Shown one piece after another: positions 53,801 to 62,429 of a DNA stretch of 64,000 nt; positions within the stretch are counted from its first letter, which is position 1, and the number at the start of each line of letters is the position of its first letter. Source of the stretch: an uncultured Verrucomicrobia subdivision 3 bacterium (GTDB lineage: Bacteria > Verrucomicrobiota > Verrucomicrobiia > Limisphaerales > UBA11358); contig CAIPKV010000032.1 in the NCBI GenBank assembly GCA_903865745.1, forward strand, positions 97,554 to 161,553, given 5' to 3'. Position numbers and translations under genes: made by a program. The notes beneath the pieces are model-generated. The model saw nothing but the letters and a program-made list of their open reading frames with translations, was not told the origin of the DNA and did no database searches.

Positions 53801-56485
53801 TCAGTCTTTGTCGTCCGTCGCCTTCACCGCCCAAAACGGGTAAGCAGCTTTACCTTTCGCCGCGCGCCACAGAATCTGGTTTAACACGTCCTCGGGACAT
53901 TGATCTTCCTTGTTCAGTGGCAGCTTCGCCGAAACGTAGGCGTCCTTGCGGAGCAGCGCGTCCTCGATTTTCTTGGCCGGCGGATTCATTTCATCCAGCG
54001 GTACCGTGTTGGTAACGGCCTCGAACTTGGTGAAGTCCGGCGTGTTCGTGAAGCAGTCAAACATCGGCGTGGCCGTAGCGTCCATCTGGTTCATCGGCGG
54101 CAGACCGAGCATCAGCTCCATCGTGCGCAACAGGCTTGTCTGGTTATATTGAGTGTGTACCACCGCGCCGCGTTTAGTGTAAGCGCTGGCGACATAGGCA
54201 GTCGTGCGATAGCCGCTGACGTGGTCCCAGCCATTCTGCGGGTCGTCCTCGATGCCGAAGATGCAGGTGTCCTTCCAGTATTTGCTGTGGCTTACGGCCT
54301 CGATAACTTGACCGACCGCCAGATCGTTGTCGGCAACCTGGGCTGCCGGGGTGGGCGAACCAAACTTCGTCGCGCTCGTATGATCGTTGGGCAGCCAGAG
54401 AATGACGAGGTCCGGCAAATTATCCGCCGCCTCAAATTGCTTCAATGACTTGACGAATTGCGCCGCGCGCCACACATCCGGCACGTCCAAATCCCAGCCG
54501 ATGGTGTTTGTCATGATGTAGGGCCGCAGCGCCGCGATGTCCGGCTCACAGGAATAACTAATCGCGTTCGAGCCATCCAGGAAATCATGGTAGGCATCGA
54601 GGAAATTCACGTCGTTCGTGCGCGTAACATCTTTCCAATGTTTCTCGTCACTGGAGAACTCGCCGAAATCAGCAACCGTTTTGCCGTGCGCCACCGCGTC
54701 GTTCCAGATGAAGCCCGCCGGCGAATACGCCAGCGCATCCCGGCCGCCCTCGGCAAAACCACCTGCCGGATAACTACGCGGCCAGCCCGCAAATTCGCGC
54801 TCCACATAATCTGTCGCGAAGGCGCTATCCGCCCATTGGTGGCCGTCGGCGCTCAAGATGCCGCAGCAATAAGTGTTATCGAGCAGCACAAAATCGCCGA
54901 CCAACTTGTGCTCATTCGGCGTGACGCGCTGACCGAACGTACACAAGTCCGGATTACCATCACCCGCCGCCACATCGCCGAGCACCTGGTCATAAGTGCG
55001 GTTTTCTTTTAGGATATAAATGACGTGGTGAAAGACGCTGGGTTCGCCCACGCGTTCCGGCACCGGCTGCGGTGCTTGATTTTTGCGCGCGGGCAAAGCC
55101 GCCTGTGCCAACAGCGGGTAACGCAAGTCAGTCAGCGCGATTTGGGTGAGTGCGGCCAATTGCTTTTCCGAGGGAATGGCAACTAGTGAAAGCGACCCGC
55201 TGTATTCCTTAGTGTTGAACCCAAAACCCTCGGCACCGAACTTTGCCTTTTGCATTTTGGCCGGCAGACTCTTGAGATTCGCGACACAAATCTGTTTGCG
55301 CTTCGCGTCAAACGTAATCCCGCCGGGAAACCAGCCGACCGGAATCAGGCCAAGCAGTTTCGTTTCGCCCGGCTTGAATTGGAATACGGCCACGGCATTC
55401 TGCGTGCCGTTGCACACGAAAAGTTTTTTGCCAGCTTTGTCAAAGGCCAGCGCGTTCGGCTGCGCCCCAAATAAATCCGCCGGATTCTGCCGCGCGCTAA
55501 AAGTTTCCACCACTTCATCGTTGCGCGTATCAATGACGCTCAACAGGTCGTTGCCCGCACTGGCGACGACGAGCCAGCGTCCGTTTGGCGACAAGGCCAG
55601 CGCGCCGGTGTTCGGGCCGGTCAAAATCTCCGATTGTTTCGTACCCGCCAGATCAATCACCGAGACCGAGCCTTCGCTCGCAATGCTGCGGGCGTCCACA
55701 CGGGTTTTTGTGCCGCGACCTGCCGGCCCCGTCACGCTATCGGCATCCGGCCGGCGTCCGCCCCAGTTGCTGACATAGATTTTATTTTTAACCAGCACCA
55801 CATCGAACGGCGCGACCCCCACATCCCACAACCGCAAAATCTTGCCGGAGGCCGCATCCAGCTCTGCCAGCCGGTTGGAGAGGTTCAGCGCGACGTAGAT
55901 TTTTTTGCCATCCCGCGTCACGGCGATGCCGGTGGCAATGTCGTTGGTCCGCGAGGGCGCGTTGGCGGGCGGCAGCGGAATGGTATTCAGTGGCGAAACT
56001 TTTTGATTCGCATCTACGGCAAACACTCTGAGGTCACCATTCACATTCGAGAGATAGATGCGCGAGCCATCCGGTGAAAACGTCAAACCCGTAAAACTTA
56101 GCTGCGGCTTTTCGTTCGCGCTGAGGATGGCCGCGGCGACCGGTTTCTCCTCCGTCGCGTTATCCGACGGAAAGGGGACGTGCTGCAAAATATTCCCCGT
56201 TACCGGGTCCACCACGATCAATTCCTGCGTCAGCCCGGCGGTCACGAGAATTTTTCCATTCGGACTCAAAGCCAGCGCGTTCGGCCGGACGCGCGGCAGT
56301 TCCACGAGGGTGCCGGTGGGCGTGACCTTTTGGTTGACGGGCGTTTCCAAACCGCCGGCAGTGCACCCAACGTTATTGGTCGTAGCCTCAAAGTCGGCAC
56401 TATCCGGCTGGGCGGCCAGAACGGAGCAGGTCAGCCCGGCGAGCAGGCCGATAACCAGTCGCCCAATCAAAAATTTTAAGTGCAT
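53801..56485 (-). CDS. Secreted beta-propeller plus phosphoesterase-domain protein
   Basis: About 894 residues from the ATG at 56485, which gives the signal LIGRLVIGLLAGLTCSVLAA. Residues about 60-440 are YVTN-type propeller repeats (VVDPVTGNILQHVPFP, SGKILRLWDVG, LALSPNGRWLVVASAGNDLLSVIDTRNDEVVETF). From about 480 an acid phosphatase/phospholipase C-like phosphoesterase domain follows (VIYILKENRTYDQVLGD, LDNTYCCGILSADGHQWADSAFATDYVE, DPQNGWDHVSGYRT). Proteins of this two-domain layout are common in Verrucomicrobiota and Acidobacteriota; the substrate is unknown. Its promoter side faces array C. Confidence 0.85.
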   Translation of the reverse strand: MHLKFLIGRLVIGLLAGLTCSVLAAQPDSADFEATTNNVGCTAGGLETPVNQKVTPTGTLVELPRVRPNALALSPNGKILVTAGLTQELIVVDPVTGNILQHVPFPSDNATEEKPVAAAILSANEKPQLSFTGLTFSPDGSRIYLSNVNGDLRVFAVDANQKVSPLNTIPLPPANAPSRTNDIATGIAVTRDGKKIYVALNLSNRLAELDAASGKILRLWDVGVAPFDVVLVKNKIYVSNWGGRRPDADSVTGPAGRGTKTRVDARSIASEGSVSVIDLAGTKQSEILTGPNTGALALSPNGRWLVVASAGNDLLSVIDTRNDEVVETFSARQNPADLFGAQPNALAFDKAGKKLFVCNGTQNAVAVFQFKPGETKLLGLIPVGWFPGGITFDAKRKQICVANLKSLPAKMQKAKFGAEGFGFNTKEYSGSLSLVAIPSEKQLAALTQIALTDLRYPLLAQAALPARKNQAPQPVPERVGEPSVFHHVIYILKENRTYDQVLGDVAAGDGNPDLCTFGQRVTPNEHKLVGDFVLLDNTYCCGILSADGHQWADSAFATDYVEREFAGWPRSYPAGGFAEGGRDALAYSPAGFIWNDAVAHGKTVADFGEFSSDEKHWKDVTRTNDVNFLDAYHDFLDGSNAISYSCEPDIAALRPYIMTNTIGWDLDVPDVWRAAQFVKSLKQFEAADNLPDLVILWLPNDHTSATKFGSPTPAAQVADNDLAVGQVIEAVSHSKYWKDTCIFGIEDDPQNGWDHVSGYRTTAYVASAYTKRGAVVHTQYNQTSLLRTMELMLGLPPMNQMDATATPMFDCFTNTPDFTKFEAVTNTVPLDEMNPPAKKIEDALLRKDAYVSAKLPLNKEDQCPEDVLNQILWRAAKGKAAYPFWAVKATDDKD

Positions 56486-57108
56486 GGCGGTAGAGTGCGG
56501 GACAAACGGAGTTGGCGGCAAGTTACATCACCGTGACAGTTCGAGCACTGGCCTTGGCTGGAGGGGAAAAATCTGGGGACGGAGCGGCGCAATCATCGGG
56601 CTGCCTGACTTAAGCATCGGGCAAAACCATTCAGCCCGAGGATTGCTCCGCTCAGCCCGGGGATTCTTCCGCATAATCCTAGGATTGCTCTGAAGAATCC
56701 TGGGTTTTTTTGGCTCAGCCCCAGGATTGCGTGACAAAATCCTGGGAGCGAGCGGAATAATCCTAGGATTTTTTCGTTCGCTCCCGGGGTTCCCGAGGTT
56801 AACCCCGGGGCTGAGTGAAATAACCTTGGGATTCTTCGGCCCAATCCTGGGATTTTTTCATTCGCTCCTAGGGTTTTTCCACTCGCTCCCGGGGTTTAGC
56901 TGCTCCGCCAAAACTATTTTGAGGTCCGGCCAGGGGGTTTCTCCCTTAAACCGCAAAGACTTACGGCTTTTTAAGGGAAGCCGCCAAAAAATAAAGCTTC
57001 TCATGCCGGCAGTAAATGATAGACCGGTAGGTGCTGCCGCAAATTTAGGGCGCCCGGACGGTTAAACAAAATCGGCCCTTGGCCGATGTCGAAAGGAGCT
57101 ATAAATAT
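56486..57108. other. Long divergent intergenic region with array C and two leader hairpins
   Basis: About 620 bp. The 21-bp-period array C fills 56630-56900. Beyond it, an inverted repeat built on CCCTTAAA/TTTAAGGG plus CCG/CGG (56943-56977) and a hairpin ATCGGCC-CTT-GGCCGAT (57071-57087) precede the gene at 57109. No conserved gene was seen. Confidence 0.6.
56630..56900. repeat. 21-bp-period palindromic array C (CCTAGG-type cores)
   Basis: Thirteen units with cores such as AATCCTAGGATT, GCTCCCGGGGTT and AATCCTGGGAGC. The centres of symmetry fall at 56638.5 and then every 21 bp to 56890.5, without a single indel by my count. Each unit combines two half-sites, AATCC-type or GCTCC/AGCCC-type. 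Spacers between cores are variable. Both strands are open in several frames. Confidence 0.88.
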
Positions 57109-57720
57109 ATGGCAGACTTCGTACCACCGAAACAGGGGGACCAAAGAAAATGGTTCCTCAACCTCGAAACTGAAATCACCGGGGTAGCTACTATCCTGAC
57201 GATCACGCCAGCCCGGCTGGCCTTAATCACCGGCTGGTGTTCTGACGCCACCGACGCCATGGATGCGGATGAAACGGCCCAGCGCGCCGCGACCTTCGCC
57301 TGCAAAGCCAAGAATACCCAGATCGCCACCAGCCTCACTGGCATTCGCAACGAGGTGACCAAATGGAAGACGGAGCCCGGCATGACCGAGGACATCGCCG
57401 CCCTCCTGCAAATCATCGGGACGAGCACGCCGTTTAATTCCGAAACCTATCAACCGCAAGTCACCGCCACGGTGTTCAGCGGGTATGTGCGCTTCAAGTT
57501 CAAGAAACTGGGCGCGAGCGGCATCAACCTCTACTACCGTATCAAGGGGACGATGGGTTGGAAGTTCGTCGCGCGCTATACCAACTCGCCCTACGACGAC
57601 CATACGCCGCTGGCGGTGCCCGGCGTGTCCGAGGTGCGGGAGTATCAGGCCTTCGGCATATTGGTCGACGACCAGATTGGTCTGCCCTGCGACATCATTA
57701 CCGTGACCTTTGCGGGCTGA
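57109..57720 (+). CDS. Hypothetical protein of a verrucomicrobial structural type
   Basis: 203 residues from the ATG at 57109, preceded by AAGGAG at good spacing; the upstream frame to 57079 passes through a hairpin and is unlikely. It begins MADFVPPKQGDQRKWFLNLE, then a helical part with ITPARLALITGWCSDATDAMD and ATFACKAKNTQIATSL. A C-terminal beta-sandwich like a fibronectin-type fold follows (VRFKFKKLGASGINLYYRIKGTMGWKFVARYTNSPYDDHTPL). I recall similar MADFxPxx proteins in this phylum, but no function. No signal peptide. Confidence 0.65.
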   Translation: MADFVPPKQGDQRKWFLNLETEITGVATILTITPARLALITGWCSDATDAMDADETAQRAATFACKAKNTQIATSLTGIRNEVTKWKTEPGMTEDIAALLQIIGTSTPFNSETYQPQVTATVFSGYVRFKFKKLGASGINLYYRIKGTMGWKFVARYTNSPYDDHTPLAVPGVSEVREYQAFGILVDDQIGLPCDIITVTFAG

Positions 57721-57743
57721 AAAATCCCGAAGACAATCGCAAC

Positions 57744-57767
57744 CCTCCGGCTTTCACGAGCCGGGGG
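57744..57767 (+). terminator. Terminator of the gene at 57109
   Basis: Stem of about 9 bp with one T-G pair (arm 57744-57752, loop TTCACG, arm 57759-57767), followed by CTTTTCATT, 24 bp after the stop. Confidence 0.7.
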
Positions 57768-57775
57768 CTTTTCAT

Positions 57776-58495
57776 TCATTTCTGCGCGGCGGCGATTTCA
57801 GCCTTCACCTCGGCCAGGTCTTTTCCAAAACTATCGCTCTGGTTCAATTCCCGGACAATGGCCTGCGCCAATACGCGGCCAGCATAGATGTCGGTCATAT
57901 AATGGCGGGCGATTTCAATGCGATGCCAGCCCATCAAGCGGGCATGGGCGATAATGGCATCATGCTTGTCGGGAACCGCCTCGGCCAGCACCAAGGCGAG
58001 TACCATGCCCTCAGTGGAATGGCCGCTAGGATAGCTAAAGCTTTTTTCCAGCTTGCCGTTCTTGAGGCTGGGATCGGTGACAAACGGGCGCGGGCGATGG
58101 AAATAATCTTTGCCGAGGTCGGTCACGGTCTCAGCGTCCTTTTGGACTTTCTCAAAGAAAGCGGCGGTCTTTGGCAGATTGGTTTCATTGAAAAAACTGC
58201 CAACGGCTTCGGTAAAGTTGAAGACGGAGAAACTTTTTTCCGAATACGCAGCCTGTTTGTCGGCGTCAGGGGCGGCGTGATAAACGGCTCTGACCTCGTC
58301 CAACTCGGCGAGTTGCTCGGGCGAACCCAAGATGGGTGGCGGCGGAAGGATAACTTTGGCGTCGGGCTGGCCGGGCGCGAGATAGGTGAGGTCGGCCAGC
58401 ACCGACAGCGGCGCGATGGCGAGCGATAGCAATAGGATAATCGGCGTGAACCGGGCGAGATATTTGGAACGGATGGTATTCATTTGTTCGGTCAT
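57776..58495 (-). CDS. PAP2-type acid phosphatase (class A)
   Basis: 239 residues with a signal-like N-terminus (FTPIILLLSLAIAPLSVLA). The three class A/PAP2 motifs are intact: KDYFHRPRP (KxxxxxxRP), YPSGHS (PSGH) and RIEIARHYMTDIYAGR (SRxxxxxHxxxD-like; here A-R-H-Y-M-T-D). It hydrolyses phosphomonoesters or lipid phosphates in the periplasm. It stands alone, convergent with the gene at 57109. Confidence 0.88.
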   Translation of the reverse strand: MTEQMNTIRSKYLARFTPIILLLSLAIAPLSVLADLTYLAPGQPDAKVILPPPPILGSPEQLAELDEVRAVYHAAPDADKQAAYSEKSFSVFNFTEAVGSFFNETNLPKTAAFFEKVQKDAETVTDLGKDYFHRPRPFVTDPSLKNGKLEKSFSYPSGHSTEGMVLALVLAEAVPDKHDAIIAHARLMGWHRIEIARHYMTDIYAGRVLAQAIVRELNQSDSFGKDLAEVKAEIAAAQK

Positions 58496-58701
58496 AAATT
58501 ATTTGGGTGGCCCCTAGTTGGTTTAGCTTGTTCGTTCAGACAGTTGCACGGTTGGTCCAAGATGTAGTAATTCCGCTGGCAACATTGAATTTCAAGCACT
58601 TGGGGAAATTGTAGTTGCAGATTGTTAAAGGAAAATACGCGTTTTGTTACAATCAAGTTACGGCGCGGTTTCGGGCTAAAGCCTGTCTGACTAACTGTGG
58701 C

Positions 58702-59748
58702 TCAAACATTTGCCCGCCGTGCCCAACGCAGTTTTGCGGGTGCCGAACGCGGATTGGCGCGTTGCTCTTCTGGGGTCGCCCGGATGATGTCCTGGGAGAT
58801 CGCTGAATAAATCCCGGTTTCGTGACCATTGATGAAAGCTTTCTTCACCCGCCGATCTTCACCGGAGTGAAACGTGAGAATCGCCACGCGGCCACCCGGC
58901 TTCAGACACGCCGGCAGGTTTCGCAACAGATTATCCAATGCGGAAAACTCGTCGTTCACCGCGATGCGCAGGGCTTGGAATACACGCCGGATATTTAGGT
59001 GGCATTCTTCCTTGGGGACATGCGGCAGCGCGGCGCGGATGGCTTCAGCCAGTTCGTGCGTGGTCGCAAAGCTTTTTCCTGCCAGCGCCGAGCCAAGCTG
59101 CACGGCCTTTGGTTCGTCGGCATTTTGCATGAGCAACTGCGCAAGCGCAGCTGGCTGGATTTTCTTCAGCAGCGCGGAAACTGGCTGGCCGCGTTGCGGG
59201 TTCATCCGCATATCGAGCGGACCGGAAAATTTCACAGAAAAGCCGCGCGCCGGATCATCAATTTGCATTGAGGAAACGCCGAGATCGGCAAGGATCACAT
59301 CCGCGCCGGCAATTTCCTGCGCTGCTAATATTTGCGGCAGCCCGGCGAAATTGCTGCGGTGCGTGCTGAAAACATTGTCGCTGAAGCCTTGAGCACGCAA
59401 ACGCGCTTCTGTTTTCGGTAGTTCAATCGGATCTTGGTCGAGGCCCAGTAGTTTTCCGTCGGGCAAAATCTTGGTGAGAATCTCCTGTGCATGGCCGCCG
59501 TAGCCGAGTGTGCAGTCTACGGCGAGATTGCCGGGTTGCGGCGCGAGCACCTCGATAATTTCTGCGACCATGATCGGCCGGTGCGTGCCGGCTGGGGTTT
59601 TTCCTGCCGCGACGACTTTCGCTATCGTCGCGGTGTCGCTGCCATGTTCCTTGTATTTCTCTTCGAAGCGTCGAGGATTTTTCCCACGATAGCGCACGCG
59701 CCGCTTATGCGGCACGGGCGGCTCGGATGGCAAATTTTCTTCGGACAT
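58702..59748 (-). CDS. rsmH: 16S rRNA (cytosine1402-N4)-methyltransferase
   Basis: 348 residues. RsmH motifs: HRPIMVAEIIEVLAPQPGNLAVDCTLGYGGHA, GLDQDP, ILADLGVSSMQIDDPARGFSV, LDMRMN, RRVFQALRIAVNDE and GGRVAILTFHSGEDRRVK. The N-terminus carries a basic extension (about 60 residues) before the domain. In most bacteria rsmH is next to mraZ and ftsL in the dcw cluster; here those genes are absent and it is isolated, divergent from a flavoprotein gene. Confidence 0.95.
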   Translation of the reverse strand: MSEENLPSEPPVPHKRRVRYRGKNPRRFEEKYKEHGSDTATIAKVVAAGKTPAGTHRPIMVAEIIEVLAPQPGNLAVDCTLGYGGHAQEILTKILPDGKLLGLDQDPIELPKTEARLRAQGFSDNVFSTHRSNFAGLPQILAAQEIAGADVILADLGVSSMQIDDPARGFSVKFSGPLDMRMNPQRGQPVSALLKKIQPAALAQLLMQNADEPKAVQLGSALAGKSFATTHELAEAIRAALPHVPKEECHLNIRRVFQALRIAVNDEFSALDNLLRNLPACLKPGGRVAILTFHSGEDRRVKKAFINGHETGIYSAISQDIIRATPEEQRANPRSAPAKLRWARRANV

Positions 59749-59774
59749 CGCGGGGATTCTGCGATGCTCCGCGC

Positions 59775-60995
59775 GTGAGTTCGAGGCAAATCATCGTGGT
59801 TGGGGGTGGCGCGGCAGGTTTTTTTGCGGCCATCGCGGCGGCGGAAAATGGCGCGGCTGTGACGGTGCTGGAAAAAAATGCGCGTTTTCTCGACAAGGTG
59901 CGCATCTCCGGCGGCGGCCGCTGCAATGTCACCCATGCGTGCTTCGAGCCGCGTGAATTTGCCACGCGTTATCCGCGCGGCGGCCACGCCTTGTTATCGC
60001 CATTCTCAAAATTTTCGGCCCGCGATACCGTGGCCTGGTTTGCCGCGCGCGGTGTAACATTGAAGACGGAAAGCGATGGCCGGATGTTCCCCATTACCGA
60101 CACGTCGCAGACCATTGTGGATTGCCTTATGAACGCGGCGCAAAAGGCTGGAGTAAAGCTGCGACTGAATCGCGCGGTGGAATCGATTGCCAAAAATGCC
60201 GCCGGGAGTTTTGAGCTGGCTTTAACGGATGGTGAGAAAATCCTGGGCGATAAAATACTTCTCGCAACTGGTGGCTGTCGTGCGGTGGCGGCGGGACGAT
60301 TGGCCGTGTCGCTCGGACATACTCTCGAAGAACCGGTGCCGTCACTGTTCACATTTCAAATCGAGACGCCATGGTTGCGTTCGCTCGCAGGCGTCTCGCT
60401 GGAGTTGGCGGAAGTTTCGGTACCCGTTGCCAAACTGCACGAGCGTGGCCCGTTGCTCGTGACGCATTGGGGCTTGAGCGGTCCGGCTGTCCTAAAAATC
60501 TCAGCGTGGGGTGCGCGGGCTTTGCACAAGTTGGATTACAAGTTTCCGCTGTTCGTAAATTGGCTACCGGAATTGAATGAGGATAAAATCACGCAGCAGT
60601 TTCAGGCGCGCCGTGTATCGGCGGGCGCAAAGCTGCTTGTGAATGTGCCCCTGTTCCCGTTGACAGCGCGCTTATGGGAACAATTGGTTCTGACGGCGGG
60701 AATTCCGCGCGACGCACGCTGGTCGGCTCTCACGAAGGCGCAGGCTCACAAACTGGCGCACCAAATCTTGCGCTCGGAATTTTCTGTAGCGGGCAAAAGT
60801 CTGAACCGGGACGAGTTCGTGACGTGCGGTGGTGTAAAGCTGGACGAGGTCAATTTTCAAGCGATGGAAAGCAAGCTTTGTCCCGGGCTGTTCTTCGCGG
60901 GCGAACTATTGGACATCGACGGAGTCACGGGCGGCTTCAATTTTCAGGCCGCGTGGACAACCGGATTTGTGGCGGGCAATGCGATGGCGAAATAA
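59775..60995 (+). CDS. BaiN/RdsA-family NAD(P)/FAD-dependent oxidoreductase (HI0933-like)
   Basis: 406 residues from the GTG at 59775 (SSRQIIVVGGGAAGFFAAI); an upstream ATG overlaps the rsmH leader and adds an unrelated stretch. The dinucleotide fold GGGAAGFFAAIAAAE, then KVRISGGGRCNVTH, a PLFTFQIETPWLRSLAGVSLE region, THWGLSGPAVL and the end CGGVKLDEVNF...LFFAGELLDIDGVTGGFNFQAAWTTG are typical. Members are reductases of unknown or varied substrate (bile-acid and ubiquinone-related claims exist). Divergent from rsmH. Confidence 0.88.
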   Translation: MSSRQIIVVGGGAAGFFAAIAAAENGAAVTVLEKNARFLDKVRISGGGRCNVTHACFEPREFATRYPRGGHALLSPFSKFSARDTVAWFAARGVTLKTESDGRMFPITDTSQTIVDCLMNAAQKAGVKLRLNRAVESIAKNAAGSFELALTDGEKILGDKILLATGGCRAVAAGRLAVSLGHTLEEPVPSLFTFQIETPWLRSLAGVSLELAEVSVPVAKLHERGPLLVTHWGLSGPAVLKISAWGARALHKLDYKFPLFVNWLPELNEDKITQQFQARRVSAGAKLLVNVPLFPLTARLWEQLVLTAGIPRDARWSALTKAQAHKLAHQILRSEFSVAGKSLNRDEFVTCGGVKLDEVNFQAMESKLCPGLFFAGELLDIDGVTGGFNFQAAWTTGFVAGNAMAK

Positions 60996-61000
60996 AATAC

Positions 61001-61028
61001 CCGCCGCCAGATTTTATTCCAGCGGCGG
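61001..61028. terminator. Terminator between convergent genes
   Basis: CCGCCGC (61001-61007) pairs with GCGGCGG (61022-61028) over a 14-nt AT-rich loop. On the minus strand it is followed by GTATTTTATTTC, so it fits the gene ending at 61044. Confidence 0.5.
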
Positions 61029-61043
61029 ATATTCTCTGCGCAG

Positions 61044-61616
61044 TTACTTTTTCAGCTTCACCGTGTATTCCGCCACGCGTTTGCCCAGCAGTTCGCCGGT
61101 GAGCTTGTCTACTTCATTTGGCGCAACATTGGTTGGTTCCTGGCCAGCCTGCGCCATTACGCCGCTGTAGCTGCTTAAACGATTGATGCCGGTGGTTTGG
61201 TTCGGCAATTCAGGCAATCCAATCCAGATCATGCCAAGTTGCATGGCGAGCGTGAAAAAATAGTGTAGGGTGCTCAGTTTGTCTCCGCTCGCGCCCTGTG
61301 AAACAGTAAAGCCGGCACCAATTTTATCTTTCCATGCACTGGTATACCATTTACCGCCTGTGGCATCGGCGAAAGCTTTGAATTGCGCCGCCGGCCCGCC
61401 CATGTAAGTCGGGCTGCCGAAAATAATCGCGTCGCTCGCGTCCAGTTTGGCAAACACTCCATCGTTGGTGTAACGGCCTTTGACAATGTCGTCACCGTTG
61501 ATGGCGATTAGGTGCGTCGAGACGCCCGCCACGGAGGCGGCGCCTTGGTGAACGGCTTCGGCCAGTTTGGCAGTGTGGCCGGTGCCGGAGAAGTAAATGA
61601 CAGATACGGTAGGCAT
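61044..61616 (-). CDS. Flavodoxin-like NAD(P)H:quinone oxidoreductase (WrbA family)
   Basis: 190 residues. FMN-binding loop YFSGTGHTAKLAEAV, then GSPTYMGGPAAQFKAFADATG and VSQGASGDKLSTLHYFFTLAMQLGMIWIGL, all as in WrbA. It lies downstream of a pirin gene and reads the same way; both are divergent from a LysR gene, suggesting a stress-response regulon for quinones or electrophiles. Confidence 0.88.
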   Translation of the reverse strand: MPTVSVIYFSGTGHTAKLAEAVHQGAASVAGVSTHLIAINGDDIVKGRYTNDGVFAKLDASDAIIFGSPTYMGGPAAQFKAFADATGGKWYTSAWKDKIGAGFTVSQGASGDKLSTLHYFFTLAMQLGMIWIGLPELPNQTTGINRLSSYSGVMAQAGQEPTNVAPNEVDKLTGELLGKRVAEYTVKLKK

Positions 61617-61649
61617 GATGTTATTTTATCTTTTGGATGGTTAATGTTT

Positions 61650-62345
61650 TTAGTTGAGATCGAACAAAAGCACCTGGGACGCTTTTGCCGCGGAAATGTT
61701 TAGCACACTTTCATTGCTAATGCCAATGGCGTCGCCGCCGTTGAGGAGCGTGCCATTCACGTCCACTTCGCCCGCCGCAACATGGAGCCATGCATGGCGT
61801 TCCGGCGCAAGGGTGTAATTCAGCTTTTGTTCAGCATCCAGCTTCGCGAAAGACAAATCGGCGTCCTGATGAATAGCTATGGAACCATCGCGTCCACTTT
61901 TGCTGGCGACAAGGTTGAATTTCCCGGTTGGCGCAGCGGCAAAATTCTTTTCGGCGTAACGCGGCTTGACCCCTTTTGTATCCGGCTGAATCCAGATTTG
62001 CAGCAGGCGCAGCGGCTCGGTGGCCGACGGATTGAATTCGCTATGTTGTACGCCGGTGCCGGCGGCCATGTATTGGAATTCGCCCGCGTGGATGACGCGA
62101 CCGTTCCCCATCGAATCCTTATGCTCAATTGCACCGCTCAAGACATAGGAAATAATCTCCATGTCACGGTGCGGGTGGGTACCGAAGCCCATGCCCGGCA
62201 GCACGAGATCATCATTGATGACGCGCAGGCTCCGGTAGCCCATCCATTTCGGGTCATAATAGTCTGCGAAGCTGAAGGTATGGTAGGTGTCCAGCCAGCC
62301 GTGGTTGGCGTGGCCCCGTTCATTGGATCGACGAATCATTTTCAT
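61650..62345 (-). CDS. Pirin family protein (YhhW-like)
   Basis: 231 residues of double-stranded beta-helix. Metal-binding residues appear in GFGTHPHRDMEIISYVLSGAIEHKDSMGN and the equivalent Glu/His in the QHSEFNPS segment. This type (bicupin, about 230 residues) includes the YhhW quercetinase-like proteins. Stands 33 bp upstream of the wrbA gene, same operon, and divergent from the LysR gene at 62430. Confidence 0.9.
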   Translation of the reverse strand: MKMIRRSNERGHANHGWLDTYHTFSFADYYDPKWMGYRSLRVINDDLVLPGMGFGTHPHRDMEIISYVLSGAIEHKDSMGNGRVIHAGEFQYMAAGTGVQHSEFNPSATEPLRLLQIWIQPDTKGVKPRYAEKNFAAAPTGKFNLVASKSGRDGSIAIHQDADLSFAKLDAEQKLNYTLAPERHAWLHVAAGEVDVNGTLLNGGDAIGISNESVLNISAAKASQVLLFDLN

Positions 62346-62429
62346 GGCTACACCTTACGCGCGTTTGGCAACTTGGGGAAATACCATGTTTCTTGCCTCA
62401 CCATGCCTTTCAGGCATACTTGAATTCTC

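Noticed and set aside
56593..57065. Overlapping open frames through array C (56593-56844 and 56528-56737 on minus, 56727-57065 on plus)
   Set aside because: Same reason: palindromic 21-bp units keep several frames open on both strands at once.
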